Shown: positions 25,663-40,793, counted from the stretch's first letter. The stretch is 64,000 nucleotides of DNA from Lentisphaerae bacterium RIFOXYA12_64_32 (GCA_001803235.1 MHBL01000214.1:1-64000); one strand, 5' to 3'. Numbers and translations are program-made. Notes: generated by a model from the sequence alone, not told the origin.

Positions 25663-25932
25663 CTAGCGGCCGCTGACGTTTCCGTGTGATCGGAATGTCC
25701 GGGTCAAGGAGAACTCGCCCAAACGGTGCCCCACCATGTTCTCCGTCACAAACACGTTCACGAAGGCCTTGCCGTTGTGAACGGAGAATGTATGCCCGAC
25801 GAACTCGGGCATGATCATGGAACGGCGCGACCACGTCTTAATGATCCTCTTCAGACCACTGACGTTGGTCTTCAGCACCTTCTCCATGAGGTGGGCGTCA
25901 ACAAAAGGCCCCTTCTTAACGGACCTGCTCAC
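25663..25932 (-). CDS. rpsS: 30S ribosomal protein S19
   Basis: The 89-residue protein [18 protein letters not shown]...[43 protein letters not shown] is a full-length S19, a component of the 30S head. It starts with GTG at 25932, sharing one base with the rplB stop (TAGTG). In most bacteria rplV and rpsC follow directly. Here the next 530 nt contain only the Cys-rich gene, so the S10 operon appears broken at this point. Confidence 0.97.
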   Translation of the reverse strand: MSRSVKKGPFVDAHLMEKVLKTNVSGLKRIIKTWSRRSMIMPEFVGHTFSVHNGKAFVNVFVTENMVGHRLGEFSLTRTFRSHGNVSGR

Positions 25933-26759
25933 TACTTCTTCCTCCGTTGCACAATGAACTTGGACGATGTTTTCCGCTTGTTGCGGGTTCTGTAGCCCTT
26001 CGCCAACTGCCCCCACGGTGAACGCGGATGGCCGCCGCCGCTGGTTCGCCCCTCACCGCCGCCCATCGGATGGTCAATCGGATTCATGGCGACGCCGCGG
26101 CTGTGCGGCCGGCGCCCAAGGTAGCGCCGCTTCCCTGCCTTGCCGTAGGCCAACCCGGCACGCTCCAGATTACCAACCTGACCGATGGTCGCGCGGCAAT
26201 CCAAGTGAACCAGGCGGATCTCACCGCTCGGAAGCTTGACCTGCGCGTGAGAGCCCTCCTTGGCGCGCAGCAACGCGGTCTGGCCGGCGCTCCTGGCCAG
26301 AACCCCACCCCGTCCGGGGCAAAGCTCGACATTGTGGATCTCCAACCCCATCGGAATGTCCCGCAACGCCATGGAATTCCCAGGCTTGAATTCGGCCTTG
26401 GGGCCGCTCATAACCGTGGCACCACACTGCAATCCCACAGGGCACAGAATATACCGCTTCTCCCCGTCCACATAATGCAACAGAGCGATCCGTGCCGAAC
26501 GATTCGGGTCGTATTCAATGTGCGCCACCTTGGCGGGGATCCCATCCTTATCACGGCGGAAATCGATCTTGCGGTAGGCCCGTTTCACACCGCCGCCACG
26601 GAACCGCGTCGTCACGTGACCGTGGTTGTTCCGGCCGCCCGTTGAACGCTTGCCGACAGTCAACGACCGCTCAGCAGTGCGCCGGCTCAGTTCCGAGAAA
26701 TCCGGCAACGCCATCTGGCGCAATCCCGGAGAAGTCGGTCGAAATGTCTTGATGCCCAT
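25932..26759 (-). CDS. rplB: 50S ribosomal protein L2
   Basis: The 275-residue protein has the expected start [16 protein letters not shown] and the peptidyl-transferase-proximal region [22 protein letters not shown], with the conserved His in the family position. It is normal length for L2. It lies between rplW and rpsS in the S10-type gene order. Confidence 0.98.
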   Translation of the reverse strand: MGIKTFRPTSPGLRQMALPDFSELSRRTAERSLTVGKRSTGGRNNHGHVTTRFRGGGVKRAYRKIDFRRDKDGIPAKVAHIEYDPNRSARIALLHYVDGEKRYILCPVGLQCGATVMSGPKAEFKPGNSMALRDIPMGLEIHNVELCPGRGGVLARSAGQTALLRAKEGSHAQVKLPSGEIRLVHLDCRATIGQVGNLERAGLAYGKAGKRRYLGRRPHSRGVAMNPIDHPMGGGEGRTSGGGHPRSPWGQLAKGYRTRNKRKTSSKFIVQRRKK

Positions 26760-26816
26760 GGTCTAACGCCTCGCCTGTTCCGCTGTGTTGCCCGGTATCT
26801 TGCCGCCTCCGGGAAC

Positions 26817-27098
26817 CTACATGATATCGATGGTGCCCTCTTTCAACGTCACCACTGCCTTCTTCCAGTCAGGCCGCTTGCCGTACTTGGAACTCCGCAA
26901 GCGCTTGCGCTTCCCCAAGCGGTTCATCACGTTCACGGCCGATACTTTGACGTCAAACAGGGACTCAACCGCCTTGCGGACCTGACGCTTGTTGGCATCA
27001 CACGCAATCTTGAAGGTGTACTTGTTCAGCGACCCCGCCAACTCCGTCCCCTTCTCAGTCACAAGGACCGTATGGATGATTTTGTACGGATCCATCAT
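26817..27098 (-). CDS. rplW: 50S ribosomal protein L23
   Basis: The 93-residue protein (DPYKIIHTVLVTEKGTEL, YTFKIACDANKRQVRKAVESLFDVKVSAVNVMN) is a complete L23, the ribosomal exit-tunnel protein that docks trigger factor and SRP. Its start overlaps the rplD stop by 4 nt. Confidence 0.97.
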   Translation of the reverse strand: MMDPYKIIHTVLVTEKGTELAGSLNKYTFKIACDANKRQVRKAVESLFDVKVSAVNVMNRLGKRKRLRSSKYGKRPDWKKAVVTLKEGTIDIM

Positions 27099-27739
27099 TC
27101 TGCCTTCTCCCTTGCCCCAATGCGCCCACCCAACACCTCCAAAGCTGCCCGGGTGACCACAATTTTCTTGTACAACAGCATCCAGTACGGATTCACCGTG
27201 ACGGCCGTCATCAGCCTCACACTGGGAAGATTCTGGGCGGCGAGGCGCACGTTATCCTCAACCTTATCCACTAACACCAACGCGTCTACGCCGGCGCCAA
27301 GCGTCTTCAGCAGCGCCGTCAGCCCCTTCGTCTTTGGGGTGTCTAGCACCACGTCGTCAACGACAATCACCGCATTCTCGTCCAAACGCTCGGTGAAAAC
27401 ACGCCGCATGGCTAGCTTCTCAACCTTGCGGTTGACGTGCTTCGCAAAACTGCGAGGGATAGGCCCGAAGATAATGCCGCCGCCTCGCCACACCGGGCTC
27501 CGGTTACTTCCGGCACGCGCCCGACCAGTCCCTTTCTGGCGCCAGGGCTTGGCACCGCCGCCCCTGACCTTCCCGCGCGTCTTCGTCGAGGCAGTCCCCG
27601 CCCGCATTCCCGCCAAGCAGGCGACAACACTGTCGTGTACCGCCTGGTCGCCTTTTTCCCGTTCCAGCCAAGCCGGACTCAGGTCCAAGCCCCCAATCTG
27701 GGAGCCGCTCTTGTCAAATATGGGCAACGTCGTCGACAT
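27095..27739 (-). CDS. rplD: 50S ribosomal protein L4
   Basis: The 214-residue protein has the L4 loop KTRGKVRGGGAKPWRQKGTGRARAG, which reaches into the exit tunnel, followed by the globular domain. The start MSTTLPIFD at 27739 gives the usual length; in-frame upstream codons lie in rplC. Gene order rplC-rplD-rplW is standard. No L4 autoregulatory leader can be identified. Confidence 0.97.
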   Translation of the reverse strand: MSTTLPIFDKSGSQIGGLDLSPAWLEREKGDQAVHDSVVACLAGMRAGTASTKTRGKVRGGGAKPWRQKGTGRARAGSNRSPVWRGGGIIFGPIPRSFAKHVNRKVEKLAMRRVFTERLDENAVIVVDDVVLDTPKTKGLTALLKTLGAGVDALVLVDKVEDNVRLAAQNLPSVRLMTAVTVNPYWMLLYKKIVVTRAALEVLGGRIGAREKAE

Positions 27740-27749
27740 AATCACCACC

Positions 27750-28394
27750 CTATCGTGCCGTCTTGCTCTTGCGCGCACTGCGCACTACCACAATACCGCC
27801 GTTCGGGCCGGGAACCGACCCGCGAATCATCATTACGTCCTCATCGGCTCGAACTTCCACAACCTTGAGGTTCTGCGCCGTTCGCTGCGCATTCCCCATG
27901 TGGCCCGGCATCTTGCGGCCCTTGTAAATCCTTCCAGGCTGCGCCTTCATGCCGACTGAACCCGTCCGACGCAGTCCGCCCCGTCCGTGACTGGCGCGAC
28001 CACCACTGAAGCCCCAACGCCTCACAGCGCCCTGGAAGCCTTTCCCCTTGGTGTGGGCCACGACATCCACAATGTCTTCGGCCGCAAAGACGTCAGCCTT
28101 AATTGTGTCGCCCACCGCACACGTCGGGTCCTCTGCGAGCCGAATCTCGCGGATACGCTCCGGCGGCGTCTCCGCCAACCCAGCCGCCTTGACGTGCCCC
28201 TTGACGGCACGCGGAACGTTCTTGGCCTTACGCTGGCCAAACCCGATCTGCAGGGCGGAATACCCGTCCTTCTCGCGCGTCCGGAGCGCCAGGACTTTGC
28301 ACGGGCCAGCCTCAACAACCGTGACTGGAACCAACGTGCCATCCTTGGCATATCTCTGGGTCATACCCAGTTTCCGGCCCAAAATGCCCTTCAT
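27750..28394 (-). CDS. rplC: 50S ribosomal protein L3
   Basis: The 214-residue protein begins MKGILGRKLGMTQRYAKDG and contains the GFQGAVRRWGFSGGRASHG...HRRTGSVG-type loop region (here GGLRRTGSVGMK), with the central extension near the peptidyl-transferase centre. It is complete. The ATG at 28394 is preferred over 28424 by family alignment. Confidence 0.97.
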   Translation of the reverse strand: MKGILGRKLGMTQRYAKDGTLVPVTVVEAGPCKVLALRTREKDGYSALQIGFGQRKAKNVPRAVKGHVKAAGLAETPPERIREIRLAEDPTCAVGDTIKADVFAAEDIVDVVAHTKGKGFQGAVRRWGFSGGRASHGRGGLRRTGSVGMKAQPGRIYKGRKMPGHMGNAQRTAQNLKVVEVRADEDVMMIRGSVPGPNGGIVVVRSARKSKTAR

Positions 28395-28453
28395 CTCGTG
28401 ACCTCCGCTGCGCCACTGCGCCACTGCCGTCCAAATACTCTCCGCCCAACCGG

Positions 28454-28765
28454 CTAGATCTTGATGCTGATATCCACGCCCGCCGGAAGGTTGAGCTTCT
28501 TCAACTCGTCCACCGTCTTCACCGTCGGACTGATAATGTCCAAAAGCCGCTTGTGGGTGCGGATCTCAAACTGCTCCATGGACTTCTTGTCCCCGTGCGG
28601 GGACCGGTTCACGGAGAACCGCTCAATCCGGGTCGGCAACGGCACCGGACCGGCAATCTGCGCTCCCGTCCTGCGCACTGTGGTGACGATTTCCTTCGTG
28701 GACTGATCCAGCACACGATGGTCGTAAGCCTGCAACCGAATGCGTATGACCTGTTTGTTCGCCAT
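28454..28765 (-). CDS. rpsJ: 30S ribosomal protein S10 (NusE)
   Basis: The 103-residue protein ([57 protein letters not shown]) is a complete S10. Besides its 30S role it binds NusB/NusG in antitermination. It begins 6 nt after the fusA stop, so the str and S10 gene groups are contiguous. Confidence 0.98.
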   Translation of the reverse strand: MANKQVIRIRLQAYDHRVLDQSTKEIVTTVRRTGAQIAGPVPLPTRIERFSVNRSPHGDKKSMEQFEIRTHKRLLDIISPTVKTVDELKKLNLPAGVDISIKI

Positions 28766-28771
28766 TCCGCC

Positions 28772-30886
28772 TCAAACCTCTTCCAGTATCTCTTTCTGAA
28801 TGCTCTCCGGGACCCGCTCAAAGTGCGAAGGTTCGGCCACGAATTCCGCGCGCCCCTTGGTGAGCGATCGGAGAGCCGTTGCATACCCGAACAACGTCAT
28901 CAACGGGACGCGTGCCACCACGCGCACACTCTGAGCCCGTGCCTCCACCTCGGTCATGTGTCCTCGACGCGAGGACAAATCACCGATCACATCGCCCAGA
29001 TACTCCTCGGGCGTGGTCACTTCCGTGGCCATGATCGGTTCCAGCAAGATCGGCTTGCCCTTGCGCGCAGCCTCCTTCAAGGCCATGGAAGCCGCGATCT
29101 TGAACGCCAAGTCTGATGAGTCTACCGCGTGATAGGACCCGTCCAGCACGTCCACGTGGAGATCGACCATCGGATACCCCGCAAGGATCCCTGCTTCCGT
29201 GGTCTCCCGCAACCCGTGCTCAATCGCCTGATGGAACTCTTTCGGAATCCGGCCTCCCACCACCTTGTTTTCGACCGTGATCCCGTGCCCTCGGGGGCGG
29301 GGTTCCACACGAATCACAACGTGCCCGTATTGCCCCCGACCGCCCGTCTGGCGCACAAACTTCGTATTGGCTTCCGCCGCGCAGGTCAGCGTCTCGCGGT
29401 AGGAGACCTCCGGTTTGCCGACGTTGGCCTCAACATTGTGCTCTCGGGAAACCCGGTCCCGGATGATGTCCAAGTGGAGTTCGCCCATTCCGGAGACGAT
29501 CGTCTGTCCCGTCTCCCGATCCGTGCGTACCCGGAATGTGGGATCCTCAAGCGCCAACTGCTCCAACGCCAGGATCAGCTTGTCACGATCCCCCGACGTC
29601 TTGGGTTCGATCGCCATACTGACCACCGGCTCGGGGAAGGTAACCGACTCCAGGAGGATCGGCTTGCTGGGTTCGCACAACGTGTCGCCCGTGCGCACAT
29701 TCCCCAATCCCACGACAGCGGCGATATCACCACTGAAAACCTTCTCGCGATCCTCGCGGTGGTTCGCGTGCATCTGCATCAGACGGCCCAATCGCTCCCG
29801 CTTCCCGGTTCTCGGGTTGTGAACGATCATGCCCCGCTTTGCGGTCCCGCTGTAAACCCTGAAAAACACCAACTTGCCCGCGTACGGATCCGCCATGAGT
29901 TTGAAAGCCAAAGCGACAAACGGTTCGTTATCCCCCGCTTTACAGGTGACAGCCTGCTCCGTGTCAGGGTCAACGCCGGGGACGGGCGGAATGTCCAGCG
30001 GCGAAGGCAGATAGTCGATCACGGCGTCCAGGACGGGCTGCACTCCCTTGTTCTTCAGAACGCTGCCGCAAACCACGGGGACAACGCCGCCGGCCAGAGT
30101 TGCACGCCGCAACGCCTTTCGCAGTTCGTCCGGTCCCGGTTCCTGATCCGCAAGGAATCGCTCCATGATCACATCGTCGGTTTCCGCCAGGCATTCGACC
30201 ATGTACTCACGGGCCTGGAGCAGCGCCAGACGCATGTGCTCGGGCACCGGCTGGCGGTGCACGGTCACTCCCAAGTCTTGTTCCTCAAACACCAAGGCTT
30301 CCGAAGTGATCACGTCCACAACGCCCGAGAACTGGCCTTCGCTGCCGATGGGGATATGAATTGGAACGGGGGTCACGCCAAGGCGGTCCCGAATCTGATG
30401 CACCACTCGCGTAAAGTCCGCCCCGGTGCGGTCCATCTTGTTTACAAACGCCATGACGGGAACCCGGTACTTGCGCGCCTGACGCCAGACCGTTTCCGAC
30501 TGCGGCTGCACGCCGCCCACGCTGCAGAATACCGCCACCGCGCCGTCCAAAACCCGCAGGGATCGCTCCACTTCAGCGGTAAAGTCCACATGGCCGGGAG
30601 TGTCGATCACGTTAATGCGACACCCGCGCCAAAGACACGACGTTGCCGCACTGGTGATGGAGATGCCGCGCTCCTGCTCCTGCACCATCCAGTCCATGGT
30701 GGCTGTGCCCTCATGGACTTCACCCATGCGGTAATTAACCCCGGTGTAGTACAGAATCCGCTCGGTCAGCGAGGTCTTGCCGGCGTCGATGTGAGCCATG
30801 ATACCAATATTGCGCACCCGCAAAAGAGGAACGTCACGTCCCTCTGATTCGGTCGCCGGACTGGTCTTGGCTTCGACGTCTATCAT
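28772..30886 (-). CDS. fusA: elongation factor G
   Basis: The 704-residue protein has the G-domain motifs [24 protein letters not shown] (P-loop), [10 protein letters not shown] and [11 protein letters not shown], followed by domains II-V ending ...[22 protein letters not shown]. It is the ribosomal translocase. The start at 30886 gives a short N-terminal extension ([16 protein letters not shown]) before the G domain; the longer frame runs into rpsG antisense sequence and is rejected. Confidence 0.97.
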   Translation of the reverse strand: MIDVEAKTSPATESEGRDVPLLRVRNIGIMAHIDAGKTSLTERILYYTGVNYRMGEVHEGTATMDWMVQEQERGISITSAATSCLWRGCRINVIDTPGHVDFTAEVERSLRVLDGAVAVFCSVGGVQPQSETVWRQARKYRVPVMAFVNKMDRTGADFTRVVHQIRDRLGVTPVPIHIPIGSEGQFSGVVDVITSEALVFEEQDLGVTVHRQPVPEHMRLALLQAREYMVECLAETDDVIMERFLADQEPGPDELRKALRRATLAGGVVPVVCGSVLKNKGVQPVLDAVIDYLPSPLDIPPVPGVDPDTEQAVTCKAGDNEPFVALAFKLMADPYAGKLVFFRVYSGTAKRGMIVHNPRTGKRERLGRLMQMHANHREDREKVFSGDIAAVVGLGNVRTGDTLCEPSKPILLESVTFPEPVVSMAIEPKTSGDRDKLILALEQLALEDPTFRVRTDRETGQTIVSGMGELHLDIIRDRVSREHNVEANVGKPEVSYRETLTCAAEANTKFVRQTGGRGQYGHVVIRVEPRPRGHGITVENKVVGGRIPKEFHQAIEHGLRETTEAGILAGYPMVDLHVDVLDGSYHAVDSSDLAFKIAASMALKEAARKGKPILLEPIMATEVTTPEEYLGDVIGDLSSRRGHMTEVEARAQSVRVVARVPLMTLFGYATALRSLTKGRAEFVAEPSHFERVPESIQKEILEEV

Positions 30887-30959
30887 AGACTCTTTGAACC
30901 TATCCGTTGCTCCGAACAGCAACGACTCCTTGAGGAAAACAACCCAATCTGCTGAAATC

Positions 30960-31430
30960 CTACCACCGGTAGTGAGCAAATGCCTTGTTGGCAGCCGCCA
31001 TCTTGTGCGTATCGTCCCGCTTCTTGATGGCATTGCCGGTGTTATCGTAGGCATCGAGGAGTTCTGCAGCCAAGGACTCTTCCATCGGCTTGCCCTTCCG
31101 CCCACGCGCAAAATCACGTATCCATCGCATCGCCACGGCAACTTGCCGGTCCGGAGATACCTCTACCGGCACCTGATAGGTCGCTCCACCCACGCGTCGA
31201 CTTTTGACCTCAACACGAGGCTTCGCGTTCTCCAGCGCCTGCAGGAACACCTCCAATGCGTCCACATCCTTCTTGCGCTGCTTGATCTGATCCAGCGCAC
31301 CGTACACGATGCCCTGGGCGGTGCTCTTCTTGCCACGCTCCATGACCGTGTTAATCATCCGCGCCACCAACTCACTGTTGTGGCGAATGTCCGGTGTCAG
31401 TTGCCTCTTTTCCGCACGTCGTCTTCTCAT
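30960..31430 (-). CDS. rpsG: 30S ribosomal protein S7
   Basis: The 156-residue protein ([94 protein letters not shown]) is a complete S7, the primary assembly protein of the 30S head. It lies between rpsL and fusA as in the classical str operon. Confidence 0.98.
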   Translation of the reverse strand: MRRRRAEKRQLTPDIRHNSELVARMINTVMERGKKSTAQGIVYGALDQIKQRKKDVDALEVFLQALENAKPRVEVKSRRVGGATYQVPVEVSPDRQVAVAMRWIRDFARGRKGKPMEESLAAELLDAYDNTGNAIKKRDDTHKMAAANKAFAHYRW

Positions 31431-31553
31431 CGCTAACTGCCCAATCTTCCTGCCGTTATGCGTTTCGTTATCACCCCGGGAAGAACGGAAAGGTCCGGGA
31501 CCTCACTCACCGCATGTCTCCAAGCGGTTCCCCGGCGGCCGGCGGTGCCGACC

Positions 31554-31943
31554 TCAGGAGGTCGCCTTCGGCGCCTTTGGCCTCTTGGCCCCGTACTTCG
31601 AACGACTGCGCCGTCGGGCTTCCACTCCGAGACAATCCAGCGAACCACGGACTATATGGTAGCGGACTCCCGGCAGATCGGGAACGCGTCCACCCCGGAC
31701 CAGAACCACGCTGTGTTCCTGGAGGTTGTGACCCTCACCGCCAATGTAGGCCGTGACTTCCTGGCCGTTCGTGAGACGGACACGGGCAATCTTACGCAAG
31801 GCGGAATTGGGCTTCTTGGGTGTTCGCGTCGTAACCTGCAAACACACGCCACGCCGCTGGGGGCACGCCGCCAAAGCACGAGTACGCTTCTTGCGCTCTT
31901 TGGGCCGGCGACCGCTGCGGACCAACTGGTTGATTGTCGGCAT
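31554..31943 (-). CDS. rpsL: 30S ribosomal protein S12 with unusual residue at position 87
   Basis: The 129-residue protein is a complete S12, starting [12 protein letters not shown]. The decoding loop [11 protein letters not shown] keeps Lys at the E. coli 42 position. The second streptomycin-linked loop reads [10 protein letters not shown] where nearly all bacteria have GGRVKDLPGV, so the Lys equivalent to E. coli K87 is Pro (codon 31680-31682). The neighbouring Asp that is methylthiolated in E. coli is kept. Confidence 0.97.
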   Translation of the reverse strand: MPTINQLVRSGRRPKERKKRTRALAACPQRRGVCLQVTTRTPKKPNSALRKIARVRLTNGQEVTAYIGGEGHNLQEHSVVLVRGGRVPDLPGVRYHIVRGSLDCLGVEARRRSRSKYGAKRPKAPKATS

Positions 31944-32051
31944 CGAACCTATCCTCGTTCTTGTTGGCGCACAAAAGACAAATAATCTACTTCCATTCCC
32001 GCCCTATTCAAGCGGAACCAGACCACATTCCCAGCAGTAATCGCAGCCAAA

Positions 32052-36245
<4,194 letters not shown>

Positions 36246-36355
36246 GAGAGCATCTCCTCAAGCGTTGCCTGCCTGTCAGTCACATGCTCCTGCCGAACCG
36301 GTCGCCGGCAGCTCATCCATTCCTCCCGCCGCTGGCGGGACCCGCCGGGTCCCCC

Positions 36356-39300
36356 CTAGCGGGAGGCAGGGGCCGGCGAAACCTTGCCCCGGCGAACTCG
36401 GACATCAAGACACAGGCTCTGCATCTCCTTCATCAGAACGTTGAACGACTCGGGCACTCCCGCCTCCAGAGTGTTGTCACCCCGCATGATGGACTCGTAG
36501 ATCTTCGTCCGGCCCACGACATCGTCGCTCTTGACGGTCAACATCTCCTGCAGAGTGTATGCCGCCCCATAGGCCTCAAGAGCCCACACTTCCATTTCAC
36601 CGAACCGCTGCCCACCGTGCTGGGCTTTGCCGCCCAACGGCTGTTGCGTGACCAGAGAGTACGGTCCCACGGCACGAGAGTGGATCTTGTTGACCACCAG
36701 ATGGTCGAGCTTGAGCATGTAGATGTACCCGATCATGATCCGCTGGTCAAAAGCTTCACCCGTACGGCCATCAAACAGCCGGGTCTTCCCATCGGTGTCG
36801 ACAAAACAATCGGTGCGATCACGGCCTTCCCGGTCCACGACACGGGCGTCATCTCTCAGTTTCCAGCCCGCTTCTTTGACCTTTGCCGCTTTGGCCTTGA
36901 CCAGGGAGTCGTGAATCTTTCCCTCGTCAATCCCGTCGAACACCGGCGTAGCCACATGCATTCCCAGGATCTTCGCCGCCCACCCCAAATGCGTCTCCAG
37001 CACCTGCCCAACGTTCATGCGGCTCGGGACACCCAGCGGGTTCAGGACGATGTCGACAGGAGTCCCGTCCGCCATGAACGGCAGATCCTCCACCGGCACG
37101 ATCCTGGCGACAATGCCTTTGTTTCCGTGCCGCCCGGCCATCTTGTCCCCAATCGAGATACGCCTCTTGCTTGCCACATAAACCTTAACCGACTTGATCA
37201 CTCCCGGATCGGCGCCATCGCCCTTCTCTAAGCGGTCGACGGTCTCGTCGCGCCGCAGCGTGATGTCCCGAATCCGAAGCTTGAACGAATTCATGACCTC
37301 GTCAATTTGATCCTTGGCAGGCCCGGGAGGCATACTGTAGGAACCGTGGTGGTGGGCCAGTCGCCGCAACATCACCTTGGTGATCTTCCTCTCCGCAAGA
37401 ATCAACGGGGCCCCATCCGGGTCCTCCTTGTTGACGATATCCACGGGCAACTTCACGCCCAGCAAATGGTCCGCCAAACGGTCGGCCAGATCGTCGAGAA
37501 TCTCACTGAGCTGAGCCTTGTACGTGCTCCCCGCTTCCTTGACCTGGCGCTTGACCTCTGCCTTGGACACCTTCTCGCGGGTCGGATCAACCCGCCGCTC
37601 AATCCGCACATCCATGATGATGCCGGAAGTGCCGCTCGGAACATACAGCGAACTGTCCTTCACATCGGCGGCCTTCTCCCCGAAGATGGCACGCAGCAGC
37701 CGTTCCTCGGGAGCCAGTTCCGTTTCGCTCTTCGGGGTGATCTTCCCAACCAGAATATCGCCCGGCTTGACCTCCGCCCCGATGCGAATGACGCCTTCCG
37801 AGTCCAGGTTCCGCAACGCTTCGTCGCCCACATTGGGGATGTCGCGAGTGATCTCTTCCGGCCCCAACTTGGTGTCCCGTGCCGCGATGTCGAATTCCGC
37901 AATGTGAATGCTGGTGTATACGTCGTCCTTCACCAACCGTTCACTGATGACGATGGCATCCTCAAAATTGTGCCCAGACCAAGGCATGAACGCCGCCATC
38001 ACGTTCCGCCCCAGCGCCAACTCTCCCCCGTCCGTGGAGGAACCGTCCGCCACGACGTCACCCTCTTTGACCTTGTCACCCGTACGCAGGACGGGACGCT
38101 GGTTGATAAGGGTTGACGCGTTGGAGCGCATGAACTTCTGCAATTCGTAAACCGCCACACCCTCCGGCGCCGACTTCTCGTCGGGCATCTTCCCGTCCGG
38201 AGTCGTGATCACGCGCTCCGCCGAAGCGGATGCCACGATGCCCTTGATCCGGGCCACCACCACGGCACGCGAATCCCGGGCCACGACACTCTCCAGGCCC
38301 GTACCGATCAGGGGAGCCTCTGCCTTCAGCAACGGCACCGCCTGCCTCTGCATGTTCGAACCCATGAGAGCACGATTGGCGTCGTTATGCTCGAGGAATG
38401 GCACCAACCCGGCAGCACCGCTCACCAACTGCTTCGGCGACACATCCATGAGCTGGACATCGTCGGCCGACCGCTCCCCAGAGTCGCCGCGATACCGGCA
38501 CAGTACCAGCTCCTTCTTCAGCCGGCTCTTGTCATCCAACGGCGAGTTGGCCTGCGCAATGATGTAGTTCTCCTCGAGGTCCGCAGAGAAGTACTCGACC
38601 GTCTTGGCCACTCCCCGGTTCTTGACGCGCCGATAGGGCGTCTCGATGAAACCAAACCGGTTGATTCGCGCGTAGAGAGCCAACGACGAGATCAAACCGA
38701 TATTGGGACCTTCCGGAGTCTCGATGGGACACACGCGCCCGTAGTGGCTGGAGTGAATGTCGCGCACCTCGAACCCTGCACGTTCCCGGCTCAGTCCGCC
38801 CGGCCCCAGAGCGCTTAGGCGCCGCTTGTTGGTCAACTCGGCCAGGCAGTTGGTTTGGTCCATGAACTGGCTGAGCTGGTTGCGTCCGAAGAAATCGCGA
38901 ATCACGCCGGCCAACGCCTTGGGGTTGACCAGCTTGCTCGGGGTGATCTCGTCCGAGCCCATGTCGAACAATGTCATCCGCTCGCGGACCAGTCGCTCGG
39001 TCCTCATCAACCCAACGCGGCATTGGTTCTGAAGCAACTCACCCACCGTCCGCACTCGCCGACTGCCCAGGTGATCGATGTCATCCACCTGCCCTTCACC
39101 CTGCGGCAGTTTCATCAGGTACACCACCGCGGCCACGAGGTCCTCCAACGTCAGAGTCCGAGTGTCCGCAGTGACCTGCAACCCCAGCTTCTGATTGATC
39201 TTGTGCCGTCCAACCAAACCCAGGTCGTAACGCCGCACATCAAAGAAGAGACGTTTGAACAACTGCTTTGCGTTATTGGCGTTGGGAGGATCGCCCGGGC

Positions 39301-40222
39301 GAAGCCGCCGATAGATCTCCTTCAAGGCCTCATCCGTGCGGCGCGTAGGATCCCGTTGCACGCAACGGATGAAGTAATCCCCGCGTTCACGGGTGTCGAC
39401 CACGGTCAATTTCGAAACCTTGGCCTCCTGAAGCGCGTCGAGCAGTTCCGGAGTCAACGGTTGCAGTTCGGCCACGATCGGCTCGGCTTCGGCGCTGTCG
39501 CCGCCGCGGACATCCTCCACGGTGAACCAAGTCGATACGTCCTCGACTTTCCTCAACTTGGCCAGCGGAACTTCCTGAACCCCGTACACGGCATTCAGAA
39601 GATCCCGGTTCGAGTCAAGCCCAATGGCGCGCAGGAAGGTGCTGATCAGGAATTTCCGCCGACGCCGACGCCGGTCAAGGTAGATGAAGATCAGGTCGTT
39701 AATGTCGAACTTCACCTCCAGCCAGGAGCCGTGATCCGGAATGATCCGGAACGAATGGAGCATGCGCCCGCTGGCATGCCGTGTCTTCTCAAAGCACAGA
39801 CCGGGAGAGCGATGGAGTTGGCTGACGATGACACGCTCGGCCCCGTTGATCACAAAGGACCCGCGGTACGTCATGATGGGCACGTCGCCCATGTACACCC
39901 GCTCCTCCTTCGTGTCCTTGCCCGTCTTCAAACGGAACACCACGTGCAGCGGTGCGGCAAACGTGCCCCCATCCTTTAGACAGGCAACCAATGGCGTCTT
40001 GGGCTCCCCAATCTCGTACCGGTCGAAATCCAAAACGCACTGCTTGTCGAAGCTCTCAATGGGGAAGACTTCTCGGAAAACCTCCTGAAAGCCCTGATTC
40101 TTCCGCTTGTCCGGCGGGACATCCAGCTGTAGAAAATCGGTATACGAGTCAAGCTGAATGCCAACCAGGTCCGGAACTTCGAGCACATCCTGGAGCCGGC
40201 CAAAGTTGATGCGTTCCACCAT
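36356..40222 (-). CDS. rpoB: RNA polymerase beta subunit
   Basis: The 1288-residue protein starts VERINFGRLQDVLEVPDL, the beginning seen in PVC-group and related beta subunits. It contains the rifampicin pocket SQFMDQTNCLAELTNKRRLS, ALGPGGLSRERAGFEVRD, and the C-terminal EMEVWALEAYGAAYTLQEML. The pocket carries Asn at the E. coli H526 position (codon 38828-38830) and Cys at P520. The ATG at 40222 is chosen over 40252 because the alignable part begins there. Confidence 0.98.
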   Translation of the reverse strand: MVERINFGRLQDVLEVPDLVGIQLDSYTDFLQLDVPPDKRKNQGFQEVFREVFPIESFDKQCVLDFDRYEIGEPKTPLVACLKDGGTFAAPLHVVFRLKTGKDTKEERVYMGDVPIMTYRGSFVINGAERVIVSQLHRSPGLCFEKTRHASGRMLHSFRIIPDHGSWLEVKFDINDLIFIYLDRRRRRRKFLISTFLRAIGLDSNRDLLNAVYGVQEVPLAKLRKVEDVSTWFTVEDVRGGDSAEAEPIVAELQPLTPELLDALQEAKVSKLTVVDTRERGDYFIRCVQRDPTRRTDEALKEIYRRLRPGDPPNANNAKQLFKRLFFDVRRYDLGLVGRHKINQKLGLQVTADTRTLTLEDLVAAVVYLMKLPQGEGQVDDIDHLGSRRVRTVGELLQNQCRVGLMRTERLVRERMTLFDMGSDEITPSKLVNPKALAGVIRDFFGRNQLSQFMDQTNCLAELTNKRRLSALGPGGLSRERAGFEVRDIHSSHYGRVCPIETPEGPNIGLISSLALYARINRFGFIETPYRRVKNRGVAKTVEYFSADLEENYIIAQANSPLDDKSRLKKELVLCRYRGDSGERSADDVQLMDVSPKQLVSGAAGLVPFLEHNDANRALMGSNMQRQAVPLLKAEAPLIGTGLESVVARDSRAVVVARIKGIVASASAERVITTPDGKMPDEKSAPEGVAVYELQKFMRSNASTLINQRPVLRTGDKVKEGDVVADGSSTDGGELALGRNVMAAFMPWSGHNFEDAIVISERLVKDDVYTSIHIAEFDIAARDTKLGPEEITRDIPNVGDEALRNLDSEGVIRIGAEVKPGDILVGKITPKSETELAPEERLLRAIFGEKAADVKDSSLYVPSGTSGIIMDVRIERRVDPTREKVSKAEVKRQVKEAGSTYKAQLSEILDDLADRLADHLLGVKLPVDIVNKEDPDGAPLILAERKITKVMLRRLAHHHGSYSMPPGPAKDQIDEVMNSFKLRIRDITLRRDETVDRLEKGDGADPGVIKSVKVYVASKRRISIGDKMAGRHGNKGIVARIVPVEDLPFMADGTPVDIVLNPLGVPSRMNVGQVLETHLGWAAKILGMHVATPVFDGIDEGKIHDSLVKAKAAKVKEAGWKLRDDARVVDREGRDRTDCFVDTDGKTRLFDGRTGEAFDQRIMIGYIYMLKLDHLVVNKIHSRAVGPYSLVTQQPLGGKAQHGGQRFGEMEVWALEAYGAAYTLQEMLTVKSDDVVGRTKIYESIMRGDNTLEAGVPESFNVLMKEMQSLCLDVRVRRGKVSPAPASR

Positions 40223-40356
40223 GCTGCTCCCTGCCTCGCTGAAGAGGCCCATGAACTGAACCGGGACTCACGCTGACACAAACAGCAGGAATCGGAGGTC
40301 GAGTCTCCCCAACCTCCGACGCCCGTTCCAGCATAACCACCGAACCGTGACGATCC

Positions 40357-40764
40357 TCACTTCAGCTCAACAGTCGCACCCGCTTGCTCGAGTTGGGCTT
40401 TGAACTTGTCCGCGTCCGCCTTCGGCACTCCCGTCTTCACTGGCTTCGGGGCGCCTTCCACCAGATCCTTGGCTTCCTTCAGCCCCAGACCGGTAATGGC
40501 GCGGACTTCCTTGATCACGCCGATCTTCTTCTCGCCCGCCGCCATCAGCATCACGTCGAATTCCGTCTTCTCCTCGGCTTTGTCCTGGGGCGCAGCAGCC
40601 CCGGCGGCAACGCCGGCCACTGCCATCGGAGCCGCAGCACTGACGCCAAGGCGTTCTTCCAAGGCCTTCACCAACTGAGACAACTCGAGAACGGTGAGCT
40701 TCTCGACGTACGAGATGATCTTCTCCATCTCCTCCGACACCACAACCTTGCTCTCTTCTGCCAT
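40357..40764 (-). CDS. rplL: 50S ribosomal protein L7/L12
   Basis: The 135-residue protein has the N-terminal dimerisation helices ([26 protein letters not shown]), an Ala-rich hinge and the factor-binding domain ([43 protein letters not shown]). It forms the L10-bound stalk that recruits translation factors. It sits in the usual place between rplJ and rpoB. Confidence 0.98.
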   Translation of the reverse strand: MAEESKVVVSEEMEKIISYVEKLTVLELSQLVKALEERLGVSAAAPMAVAGVAAGAAAPQDKAEEKTEFDVMLMAAGEKKIGVIKEVRAITGLGLKEAKDLVEGAPKPVKTGVPKADADKFKAQLEQAGATVELK

Positions 40765-40793
40765 GCTGAGTTTCCTCCGTTATGTCTCGTTTC

